Of a DNA stretch of 64,000 nucleotides, positions 22,231-33,400 are shown one piece after another. Made by a program: the position numbers and the translations under genes. Source of the stretch: Branchiostoma lanceolatum (taxonomy: Eukaryota > Chordata > Leptocardii > Amphioxiformes > Branchiostomatidae); the NCBI RefSeq assembly GCF_035083965.1, contig NC_089731.1:4503001-4567000 (forward strand), given 5' to 3'. Numbering within the stretch: position 1 is the first letter of the stretch; each line of letters opens with the position of its first letter. Below the pieces are notes generated by a model that did not search any database, was not told the DNA's origin, and saw only the letters and a program-made list of their open reading frames with translations.

Positions 22231-25087
22231 CTAGTTGGTTACTGCCTTCTGTTTGGGTTTGCGCAGCTTGTTAATCAGGACCAGACCAATAATAGTGCCG
22301 TAGGTGAGTAACACACACTGGGGAAGGAAAAACATAAGAACTAGAGTTAAAACTCATTCATCCCTTCTCGTCTTACTTATCCTGTTTCAAAGTCAAATCA
22401 ACTGATTCCAAAGAAGGCCACTAGAGGGCCAAAACTCATGTCACTTCTTCTTTTAAAATCATGACCACAACTTGCATAGAACATGAGATATCAAATTCAA
22501 AATCAGAAGTTCTGCTGTAGTACTAAAGAAAGCTGATAGGAGCCCCAAAATCTACTAATTTCTTTGACAGGACATTATCTAACCACATATCAAGTTTCAT
22601 GACAATCCATTCATAGATTATTGAGCTATGCTGCTAATCCATGGCCACATACATTTACACTACCAAAAACATAACCTTCTTACCGAAGGTACATATAAGA
22701 AATGCCCAGGGATTCAGAGCTTTTCATACGTGCAGGTAACAAGTAAAAGTACATACTCTAACCTCTCAAATAGAAGTACCCCCTGGAATAGAAGTACCCC
22801 CCGGACAAATCTTCAAAATGTAATATAAGTACCCCCTGGAATAAAAGTACCCCCCGGAAAATTTCAAAAATCGACAGTCGAGGCTAGGTAAACTGTGTCC
22901 ATACATGTACAACTGTCACTGTCAGAGGGAAATAAGATAATAAGCAGGTAGGTAACTTATATTTATTCAATTAAGCCATACCTATTAAGTATATAGATAT
23001 TGAACAGAATAACTGTCCATAGCTTGTTCAAATCATGATGATCTTCCTCGCCTCTTCGTAAAATATAATAGTAATATTGAAAAATTGGGCATAGGTTCCC
23101 CGCTATGACCCCTAACCGGGGGCCACGGTGCTTTCAAATTCAACAAGTGAAAATGTACATGATACATGCTTTTTCTACTTGGAACTTGAAGCAAGTGATC
23201 AAAGAAAATTGTTATATCATTTTATTATGACTGACAATCAGTGACATATAACAAAATCATCAGAGTACTTAAGTTAAATGTACCTGATCATATTTTCTAA
23301 AGACATCAACCACAAAAAAACACAAATATGAACACAGTCCTTCCACAAAAGAAATATGTCTATAAACTTTTGCTCCATAGCGTCGAAAACAAAGTGAGAC
23401 GCTCGGATTTCGAGTTCCCGCGGTAAATCCCACAATATTGAACAGAGATCGACTGTAAAAGTAGCTCAACGTCACAGACCGCACATACTAAGAAGTTACC
23501 CATTACGTGTTGACACTAGAAACCCGCGATGAACCGCCTAAATTGGGAAAATCTTACGATTATTTAAAAAAATGAACCCTCTGAAAATAAATATGGCCTT
23601 GTGTGTCTATCGTTGCCCAAAAAATATAATATTTCCATGCGTTTACGGTATCATTTTAAAGATCGGTATCCGCACTACGCAATATGCTGCTAGTTTTACT
23701 GTCGCCATGCCTGAGAGTGGCGGCCATGTTTCGCGATTTCGCGCTGTTGTTTACCGAATCATATCGGACATATTTCTGCCGTTTTAGAGATTTTGTGGCC
23801 TCAAAACACATATTACAAGGGAAGTTAAGTTATGATTGTTGTTTTAACGTGTTACATGTCTTCTGCGAACAAATAATTCTTCCGCCGCGCTGCCGATACT
23901 ACGGATATAGTGGTCAGGAAATTATTATTCCCCGTGCAGGCGTGCACCCTACTCCACACGTTTTTGATCAGCGTGCTTTGGTTTACGATATAAACAGAGA
24001 CTATCAAAGTTATTTATATGAAAACTGTATTTTAAAATGTCAATGTCGCGTCTTTTTTTCCGGTTTACTTTGTAGCGTCATAGCGATATCGACCGATATG
24101 TTACGAGTGTCGCCAGGATACTTTTCACAAGGCCGTCAAAGCGGCGAGAAAATCAACGCCGGTAGGCCGAAAAATAGCGAATTACGAGCAAAAATACCGG
24201 GGAAATATGGGCAGATAAACCTTAACTTACGATTTTAGAGGGATTCCTGGTTTGCAAAGCCTCAATTTTTCAAAAAATAATAAACGTACCGTCTAGAATA
24301 AGAACGTACCGGGTGGAACTAAAGGCGAAAAAAAATAAACGTACCGGTACGTTTATTTGAGAGGTGAGAGTACACCATAAACGTTTTACCTGCGCCAGTA
24401 TAAAAGAAAAGTACATTTTGAAGTAGTGATCAACTGTGGGGAAAAATGGTAAATCAGGACAGTAAAAAAAATCTATATCTGCATGCTAGAAGGCTGTATA
24501 CCTGTTTGCATGGCTGCTTATAGTATGTACAGTATATGGAAGGTGACATGAACTATATGGGGACATCACAGTATACATTATACATGTTGTAAGTGCAGTT
24601 CTTTGGCAGTAATGTGACTGGTATCCATCCTTTTCTAGCTCTGTCCACTCTAACTTAGAGTAAAATTTAGTCTACATTTGATTGCTTCAGGCATAATAAA
24701 ATGTCTGGCACCCATTCATTGAGAGGCATTTGATTTGCCTGAAGACAGGCAAGACTTCTGATTGCCTTGGTGACAACATCAAAGCAATGGTTCAAACATT
24801 GAAACAGGGGTCAGATAAGTCTTTGTAATCGTATTGTCCTAAAAAATAGGCAAGAGTTCTGATTCAGTGATTGACTCCGACTCACACGGTCACCATCCTT
24901 GTAACACCAAAGTGACGGTTCGAACAGGAATTCGGAAGTTGGACACCTGTTACACTGCTTCTGAGAAATCAAAAAGTAGACTACTTAGTGATGTGTGACT
25001 TACATTTTTCCTGCCGAATATAGTGTAGGAGTTGAAGTAGTGCTTCATGCCAGTGAAGACTGGCTCTGGACCTCCTGCTCCTGCCAT
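22231..25087 (-). CDS. ATP5MK: ATP synthase membrane subunit k (DAPIT/USMG5)
   Basis: A small subunit of the mitochondrial F1Fo ATP synthase in the inner membrane; in vertebrates it supports dimer assembly and stability. Coding exons are 25087-25004 and 22317-22231, joined in frame to 56 residues (human about 58). The N-terminal half MAGAGGPEPVFTGMKHYF is followed by NSYTIFGRKN|CVLLTYG, which matches the family signature in which FTGIKKYFNSYTLTGR precedes NCVLATYG. One transmembrane helix (VLLTYGTIIGLVLI) and a basic tail (KLRKPKQK) complete it. The ATG is preceded by an acceptor 13 bases upstream, so exon 1 is non-coding. The coding intron carries a 1.6 kb inverted-repeat element and two SINEs. 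Confidence 0.92.
22754..24372. mobile_element. 1.6 kb inverted-repeat DNA transposon, probably non-autonomous, TA target duplication
   Basis: The ends are CTCTAACCTCTCAAATA (22756-22772) and its inverse with one mismatch (24354-24370), flanked by TA on both sides. Inside each end are repeated GTACC-containing motifs: AAGTACCCCCTGGAATA on the left, ACGTACCGG on the right. A 184-codon plus-strand frame (23684-24238) resembles no transposase I recognise. The inner part is richer in CG words than its surroundings. I cannot name the superfamily. Confidence 0.7.
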
Positions 25088-25361
25088 TTGGTTGACTGAC
25101 CTGAGGAAATTTCACAACTACTGTATATTAATATAATCAATATAACTTACACATGAAAATAAAAACTACTCTTGGTGGCAGATTTGCAGAGGTTGGCACA
25201 TAGGCACTAGGGCACACAAAATCTGTGTGCTTTTTGGCACAATTTTGACGGATTAGACAAGAGGTTCAGTGGGCGTCACTCCACTGTCATGGTACTAGTG
25301 GGTATGTTTCTTTCTTTTTTGCCTTCAATGCCCACAGTCTTGATGACGACTATTCTGGCAT

Positions 25362-25590
25362 GTTGGGAAAGTCGTGTAAAGTGCCTTTCCCAAGGGCACA
25401 AGATCAGTGACACAGCAGGACTCGAACCCGGGACCACTTGGTTCTGAGCCGAACACTCTGCCGTTGCGCCACACGACACAACTTGTCGTGTAAAGTGGCT
25501 TTCCCAAGGGCATGGCGTGTATGGAACCCGGAACCTATTGGTTCTGAGCCCAATGCTCTACTCTGTGTAAACTTTACACCATGCCAATGC
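25362..25590 (-). mobile_element. Two tandem tRNA-derived SINE copies
   Basis: Copy one (25362-25482) and a diverged second copy (25483-25590) both read on the minus strand as a GTGGCGCAACGGCAGAG-like A box, CGGGTTCGAGTCC-like B box, then CCTTGGGAAAGGCACTTTAC. They are the same family as the 9.6 kb and 12.1 kb copies. They lie in the 5' intron of the DAPIT gene. Confidence 0.75.
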
Positions 25591-26124
25591 CGCAAAATTG
25601 ACACTGTAAATGTTTCGTGCATATGGTATATGGTAATCAAACACACACACACACACACACAAGGACACAGTCACACCCAAAACAATACCTTAATTTCTAT
25701 GGCGTTAAAGTCATTGTGGATATATGTCTCTTAAAGTCAATCAACTTTCGTCACTGTATAATAGCTAGGAGTTGGACTAAGTTAGAGTGACCTTCCAGAA
25801 AAACCAACGCACACTTCTTTTGAACCTTTTGCTTTTCGCGATATTCTGTAATAAAATACACTACATGTCTTAACAACTCTTTTGTACGTAATGACCTATG
25901 TTTATACCCTGTTTATGCTCAAGTTCGCAAAGCCTTGCTTCTTGTAACGTCGATAATTTTTCAGTTGGGAACAGCCCTCCACCGCCCCCCTCCCCCATAG
26001 CACAAATTTGGGTCGCATAAAAAGTATCATTGTCAATCAAACTGACGGCCAAGTCACAATACATCTAGCTACATCCTTCCTTGTATATTTTATGTGCAAC
26101 CTAGATCCTACCAAACCGGCGTAC

Positions 26125-26260
26125 CTGGTCTGAAATCGGCTGTAAACGGACTGAAGTTGACGAACACCGGTGATCTCGGACACGCAAAGATGGAGGAAGG
26201 TCACCCAAGCAAGGGAAAAGTGACGAGCTCGCTGATTGGTCAGCAGCAACGGGCTTCGCC
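26125..26260 (-). promoter_or_regulatory. ATP5MK: Putative first non-coding exon and promoter of the DAPIT gene
   Basis: The minus strand shows a good donor, ACCAG|GTACGC, at 26125/26124, after a stretch lacking a long frame with the gene. It is the nearest plausible partner for the acceptor at 25101. The assignment is inference from splice signals only. Confidence 0.35.
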
Positions 26261-27320
26261 AATCACAATTCTTGTGACGGATCCATTTTGGACGGGCAAG
26301 CTTAAAGTAAACATAGCACTAGATTCGACATTAGGCGATTCAGTAAGCGATTCGCATCACACTAGCGGAACGTGTGCTTTGTTCAGTTTGATCAGACAGT
26401 CCTTGATAAGTTCCGTGTTCAAAGTTCCCTGTTTTATTTGCTCAGGTATAACAGATATGTATTTAGCCTACACAGTTATCATCTTCCTCTGCAAATGTAG
26501 GGGTGTTGAGAAGGGCATAGTTTAGGACGTACCGTGAAGTGGGAGAGAGAAGGGGAGGGGGTCTCAGGGGAGAGAGAGACAGACAGACAGACAGACAGAG
26601 ACAAAGGCAGTCTGACAGACGGACAGAAAAGACAGAAAGACACACACACACACGCACACGCACACACTGCACACAGACAGAGGGAGATTATTTAGGATTC
26701 TGTCGCAAAGCAGCATCTTATTTTTCTTCCTAAAGACAAAATGAAGACACACTAAAAGTCGCACTGTTAAAAAATAAAAAGAAAGAATAGAGCTCGAGGA
26801 ATGTTAAATCTTTGATGTCGTCTAAGATTCTCATGAGGTTAGGTCAAAGCCATAGTTCCTTTGACGTCATCTAAACCATTTGATACACCGAAACGGCTTC
26901 GCCAGACATGAGGCGAATACTGAGTTCAAAAGTGTCCATGAAACTTCACCCTCCACTCCTTTGAAACCCTGACTGTGGGTGTTTACATGGCAATGACGTT
27001 ATCCCAGTGGTGCATTAGAACACAGTCATGCGCGTCCCTCGAAAAGATACATATAAGGCTGTTGTGGCAACATTGCTGCGAACAGATAAACCAAGGTCGG
27101 CCTTTCACTCTGCAGACCTGGGTTTTACCGAGCAAAGCAAGCGGCTTTCGGCATCCAACACGCAGGCTTTAACGATTTGTTTGACTAGGATTTTCGTTTC
27201 GTCATCCATCATATACTCTGAGCCCAACGCCGAGTTGGAATGTAGAGGTGGGGTAGCCGTGCTATAGGTGTCATTCTCACCGACACTTGGACGCCGCGTC
27301 CGAATTTGTAACTTTGGGTG
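26250..27320. other. Head-to-head intergenic region with a GACA/CA microsatellite
   Basis: This separates the DAPIT gene (minus) from the LCCL/LDLa gene (plus). 26575-26675 is a compound purine microsatellite of (GACA)n, (GACAGA)n and (CACACG)n. No other feature is recognised. Confidence 0.6.
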
Positions 27321-27423
27321 ATGGCAGTGCCCCGAAACACCGGCGTGGCTGTCTTTCTCGTGCTCGCGCATCTTACAGTGGAGATTACTGCGCAGACAGC
27401 GACAACGCGGGCAACATTAAAAG
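27321..27423 (+). CDS. Exon 1 of the LCCL/LDLa gene (signal peptide)
   Basis: MAVPRNTG starts an n-region followed by a 12-residue hydrophobic core and a small-residue cleavage zone (ITAQTAT). It ends in phase 1 at AAAG|GTCAGT. The next supported exon also opens with a Gly codon completed across the junction and continues Thr-rich. Confidence 0.7.
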
Positions 27424-30400
27424 GTCAGTAAGAATAAAGGCCTATACTCCTAAGAATCAAACATCGAGTATGACTTAGATAAATGGTCCTCTTACTTTAT
27501 ATCTTGCGATGCTACGGTTTGACGCGGCACAGTCATGAACGTGTCGTACACAAAATTCGACTACCTTGTGTCGGACCGGAAAAGGCTGTCCTAAGTTCTT
27601 GTCGACGAAAGGGCTCCGTGTTATGGTCTCGCTGAATTCGAAACTCTACCCTAAAATCGTACGAGGAATGCGACTACGCCTTGTTTCATAATTTGTTCTG
27701 CACGTTTCTATCTTCACGTTTAATAGTCATGAAAATTAATACTTTAGTTTAACGTTACAGCATAGTGGAATAAAAAGCTAAAGTCTACAACTGCCTTAGT
27801 CCTAGATCTCAGGCAACATTCTATCACGGTCGGTAACATTGTTGTGTCGATAGTAATAACTCGTGCGTGTCTTTAACGTTGGACTCCCCACACCCGGCCT
27901 CCTGTGTATACTGGTGTCAGGCAGCGTGACTATCGTTCTTGTCCAGCTTTAGTCCGCCTTGCTAAGCCTGTTGGGTGCACGGCGGCCAGCAGTGCGGAGA
28001 ATGAGGCTGAGAATGGAAGGCCCTCGGGCTATGCGAACTACATCTACGGTGTCCCGCAATCCTCAGCCGCTTGGTCTACTGTACTATATTTTGCGTATAG
28101 CTAACAATTGAAACGTATTACTTATTGTAAATGCAGAAATGTTCGCGGTGGTTTTATGTTCGCGATTTTCGCGGCGACCGTTTCACCGCGAACTTAAAAC
28201 CACCGCGAACATTTTTGTCCAAACTGAAGCAGTATGTGACTATAGCGCTGCCGCAAACTTAAAACCACCGTGAACACTCCATCTTCGCCTAAACGCGAAA
28301 TAAAAACCATGGGAATTTAAATGCATTTACAGTATTCAAAATTGTCGTTTCAAGAAAGCCTGAAGTAGATGATCACAGTTTTATTGAACGGTTTGATAGG
28401 ACTATTACAGTAAGGCACGAATATGAGAATGTATTCCTTGATCGACCGTCACCGAACCGTGAATTGAAAAAGGCGAAATGCCATTCCGTTCAGTTTTGTT
28501 TCTCTCATAGTTTTTTCATGAAAACATGTTAGTAAATTAAAGGTACTTCGGATATGACATATTGATACAGCGCTGTTCGTTTGGAGACATAAGCAAACGC
28601 TCGATCTGGATATGCATTTTCAGCTTTTTCTGCAAAGTCAGAAGGTAAATTGGGACGTCAAAGGGTTTTACCGGTTTATCCAAAGGATGGAAATGGAGTC
28701 AACGCTTCTTTATAAATTCTTCACCGTGACACACGCAATGAGCTCTGCTGTGGTTTTTCTAGCCTCCTGCGCAGCAGTCACTTACGATTTCTCCAGCCAA
28801 AGAACCTGGTCCCGGTATGTTAAAGATCGTGGGTCTAGAAAGCCTGTAAAGGAGGCTATGGTTCTTATCGTACGAGCCAAACCCGTGCATTTCAGGAAAA
28901 AAACACACAGAGTTACTGCCTTATATCTGCCCAACGAGTTTAAAGACATCACCCCCCCCCCCCCCCCCCAAAAGAGCACATATTAAAACGTCCAACCGTG
29001 ACCAGTAATATACGTAATCCCTTGGCCAGTATACCGATTGGGGATGTCACAGCAAAAAACACACAATAACACCATTAGGGCAGAACTATAAACATAGCTG
29101 AAATGCTTTGAATTAGACCAGTTTTGGTTGAATGGCTAAAAGGCTGATGATGTTTCTTGTTGGCTGACCGAGTTCCAATGTGAAGTGTTTGCACACTCAA
29201 GTGTGGTGTAATGGACACGACCTTACGGTCAGTTGGGTTCAAAAAGGAACCCTACCATCATTCTCACCGACTTGACATACACGCTGAAAGAAGACGCATA
29301 TATGTACATATAACCTTCAATAAACATCGAGATGGACGCTTTCACCTGTAAGCCCAACGTATACAGAACTGGCGAAGCGAAAACTGTCGTCAAGGCAGCG
29401 ACGATTGTTGTTGTCACAGAGACTTATCGTGCTAATCTAAACCACCAAAATGATACTGGGAATCAAGCACACTATATTGTACGGCGTACCGCACATATTG
29501 TTTCGGGGTAAACCAGCACTACATACTTGTACTTACATGATCCACAGAGTAGTTTGGAAGAGACTTCTATTGTCAATCAGTGAAGCGTTTTCTCCGACAA
29601 TTGACTTATACCGTGCCCATTCCAACAGGACAGCGCTCGCACCGCGGTCTCTTTGCGTCCTCAAATTCCGAACAGAGCACTCAACGAATTTCATAGATAG
29701 AAAATTACTCTTTTAAGCATTGTGTGTTTTGTTGTCTTTTAAGTCATACTTTTACATTTCGCATGATATTACAGTTATGAAGTCAAGGCCAACACAAATC
29801 CGACTAAGTTCAGGTCGCAGCGAGAGCGCAGCGAGGGAGCAGCGCGATCGCTGTCTAGTGGAATGGGGGTCTTACGAATGCCATGCCTATCGATTGACCC
29901 AGTTCCTGCACGATACGTCGTGCGACAGGCTTGCAAAATTGGGGACACAGGAGGGGTAGTCTTGTATGTGTTGTACAAAATCCGCCTGTCTTGCAACGTT
30001 ATGACGAGAGATGTTGCCGTATATCAATTGTCTGCGGTCGGCTAGCGCTCTGGCAAAACCCCATTGGAAATGCTACAACAAAAATTTCGTACGACGAAAG
30101 TGACCGGAGCTTATAGTAATAAGTTAGTACTCTCCAAGCAGAGTCGCTTGGGGACATAAAGAAAACGGGACGAATAGAAAACAAAAAACACCGAACCTCT
30201 GCTTGGAGGGTAAAAAGGTAGACTTATTTTCAATGACTCGTAGTCTAGCGTACACCTGTGCGTAATTAATAGATTACGTCATGGACTTGTAAGGAAAGCC
30301 AGATCTTTGTCACTTAGCAACGCAGAAACAAAGTGAATGGTGAAGTAGGTTGTGTAACCGCGTCCTCGTGCGATATAGGACGGCAATGCATCTAGAGGGA

Positions 30401-33400
30401 CAATCCTATAGATTAACACTATGTATTCCTTTACAAGTTAGTTTGAAAACGGATATTAATCCTATTCACTTTAGCGGTGTATTATCCCACACATCGAGTA
30501 TGTGTTCCTAATTTTTTTTTTTTTTTATTGCAACATTTACATACAAGACATGATGACGACAGACTCAAGCTTACAGCTTATTTTCATGTCGTCATCGACA
30601 GGATACATTACAGAAGAACAAAGCAAATATTACAAATACTGAAGATGAAAAAAAAAACAGGTGCGGACATGCAAAGCATAAGAGCAACAAATTATCTCAA
30701 ATAAACTACATAACAGAAATCATTAAATGTAAGAAAAATTGAAATCAATAAACAGATAAATATGTGGACAGGTACTAGAAGACTGGTAGGATGGTGGTTT
30801 ACTACTCAAATCTTTTGGATTGTATAATGAAAAGTTGGACATGCTGTAAGAGTTTGGCATTGTTTGAATTCGAAAGGAAGGGTAAGCCTTTAAGCAATAA
30901 TTGAATTAGAACATCATCCGAGAGATTATTGAGATTTATGACTGAACCTACCAGATTTTCTAAATTACTGAAGAGTAAGGGACGGTGTTGAGTGTAGTTA
31001 GGGCAGTACAAGAAGTAATGAGAAATACTTTCACAAGGATGGCCACAGGTACAAGCAGGACTGGTAACTAGGTTGCGAGTGTACAAATTGAAGTTTAAAC
31101 TGAAAGTACCAAGACGGAAACGAGTGAGAAGAGCGCAGGTGTAACGAGGACCAGTGTTGAAATATGGGACAGATACAGGGCGCACAGATTTGATCATTGT
31201 TTTCTTAAAATGAGGAAGACTTAATGATCGATCTGCCAAGGTAAGGTTGTTCCAATGATACGTAGCATAAGGTATGAATGATTTCTTAAAGCGAGTTGTG
31301 GTACACTTTAACAACTGAAGGTTATACTTATTGCGAAGGTCTTAGGAAGAGGAATCTGATACTGTGGGTGGTATCAAATCTCTTAAGTATTGTCGAGTTT
31401 GTCCATGGATAATTTTATAGAATAGGATAAGGGACTGGACATGGCGGCGGTCAGATAACTTTTCCCATCCCAGTTCGGCGAGTAGTGAAGTATACGAGGA
31501 CCCCCTAATGGCACCAGCTACGGTTAAAGCACATTCATATTGTATTCGTTCGATGAGTTGAGAGTCTGAAGCAGTGCAACCGTGCCATACTACACCACCA
31601 TACTCGAGTAGGGGACGGATAAAAGATTTATATATTGTTTCCAAGACTTCACGGGGGAGCTTGAATTTAAGTTTACTGAAGGTTGAAACCTTTTTAGATG
31701 CATTGGCTAACATGTTAGAAATATGTGTATTCCAAGACATAGTAGATGACAGATGAACCCCGATGTGTTTGTGACAGTCTACAGAATCGATTTGTTCGTT
31801 ACCAAGGAAAAGGGGTGGATGTGGAGGAGGTATAGCCTTTGTAGAATAACACGTTTCGATTGTTTTTGACGGATTGAGTTCCATTAGCCACGCTTTTGTC
31901 CATGATAATATCTTAGAAAGGTCGGAATTGAGTCTAATGGCTGATACAGTGGGGGATTCTACAACATCGAGCAAGGAGCTATCGTCTGCGAACAGAAAAG
32001 GATGAGTTTCGAGTTCCTGTATCATGTCATTAATGTACACGAGAAATAATAGCGGACCAAGCACTGATCCTTGAGGTACACCTGCACTTATCTCGCACCA
32101 ATCAGAGTTTTGACCTTCGATTACGACACGCTGCTTTCTACCATTGAGGTAACTTTGAAACCAGTTGAGAAAAGGCCCTTCCACCCCGTTTCGTTGAAGC
32201 TTGAAGAGTATGCCTTTATGCCAAACCTTATCAAACGCTTTTGAAAAATCAAGATAAACGGCTCTGACTTCTTTGTTCTGGTCAAAGGCTTGGAGAATTT
32301 TGTTTGTAATGAAGACAAGCTGGTTTACAGTTGAATCTCCCCTAATGAAACCAGATTGGTAAGAATATAACAGATTTTGAGACATTGAATGGTTGTATAA
32401 ATGTTTATAGACAATTTTTTCAAGAATTTTAGATAGGGTAGGCAACAACGAGACGGGACGGTAGTTAGAAACTATACAAGGATCACCTTTTTTAAAGATG
32501 GGTACAACATTTGCTCTCTTCCAGACTTCTGGGAATATTCCATGACAGAGCGAAAGATTAAAAACATAGGCAATTTTATCTGAAATGTAAGGACTAATGA
32601 TTTTAAGAAAACGGTTGTCAATGTTATCCCACCCGTATGCTTTAGAAGTGTCCAGCTCGGAGATATATAGTTCAACTTCAGGGGCAGTGGTTTCACAATT
32701 AAACAAACGTGCATTGGTCAGATAGTCAAGATTTGGTAATGTGGAATTAGTATCATCAATTGTCGATTGGAGGGAAAAGTAACTGTTGAATTCTGAAGCC
32801 TTTTCGCTTGAGTCACATATATAATGGTCATTGCGCTTAAGTGGAGGAATTGTAGTTGACATTTTGCATCCATAAATGGTTTTGACTATATGCCACCATG
32901 TTTTACTACCTGTAGTAGAGTTAAGTAGAGAATTTTGTAGGCGAGTATCATAGTTCAATTTGGCTGAAGCTATTTCATTCACAAGTCTGTTCCTTATCTT
33001 GCGATAAGAAGCCCAGAGTGAAGGGGTATTAGATAATTTAGCTTTTTTATGTATCTTGTCACGAATACCCATAAGTCGTCTTATCCTGGATGTCATCCAT
33101 GGTTTATCACGGGGTCTGATGGTGATATTTCTGTGGGGGACGCATTTTATTTTTGTCTGAGAAATAAGATCAATTAGCATATTGCAAGCACCATCAACAG
33201 AATTACAATAAAATATATCTAGCCATTGCGGATCAGTCGAGAAGTCTACAAGTGAGGCATAGTCAATTTTTGAGAAGTCCCAGACGGTGCGAACGTATGG
33301 TGGAGGGGGTTTGATAACAAAGTCGAAATTGGCAATAATAGGGCAGTGGTGGCAACCAGACAGGGGTGAAAGAACAGACGTGGATTTAACACGACTAGAC

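Noticed and set aside
23684-24238. 184-codon open frame
   Set aside because: It lies within an inverted-repeat element, has no recognisable domain and no codon bias visible by eye. Described with the element rather than as a gene.
25362-25590. tRNA gene-like A and B boxes
   Set aside because: No cloverleaf can be formed, and the same sequence with a longer common body occurs at 9.6 and 12.1 kb, so it is a SINE. The same applies to 11297-11370.
28612-28986. 124-codon open frame ending in a C run
   Set aside because: No similarity recognised, no splice or promoter context, and it ends in a low-complexity tract inside an intron.
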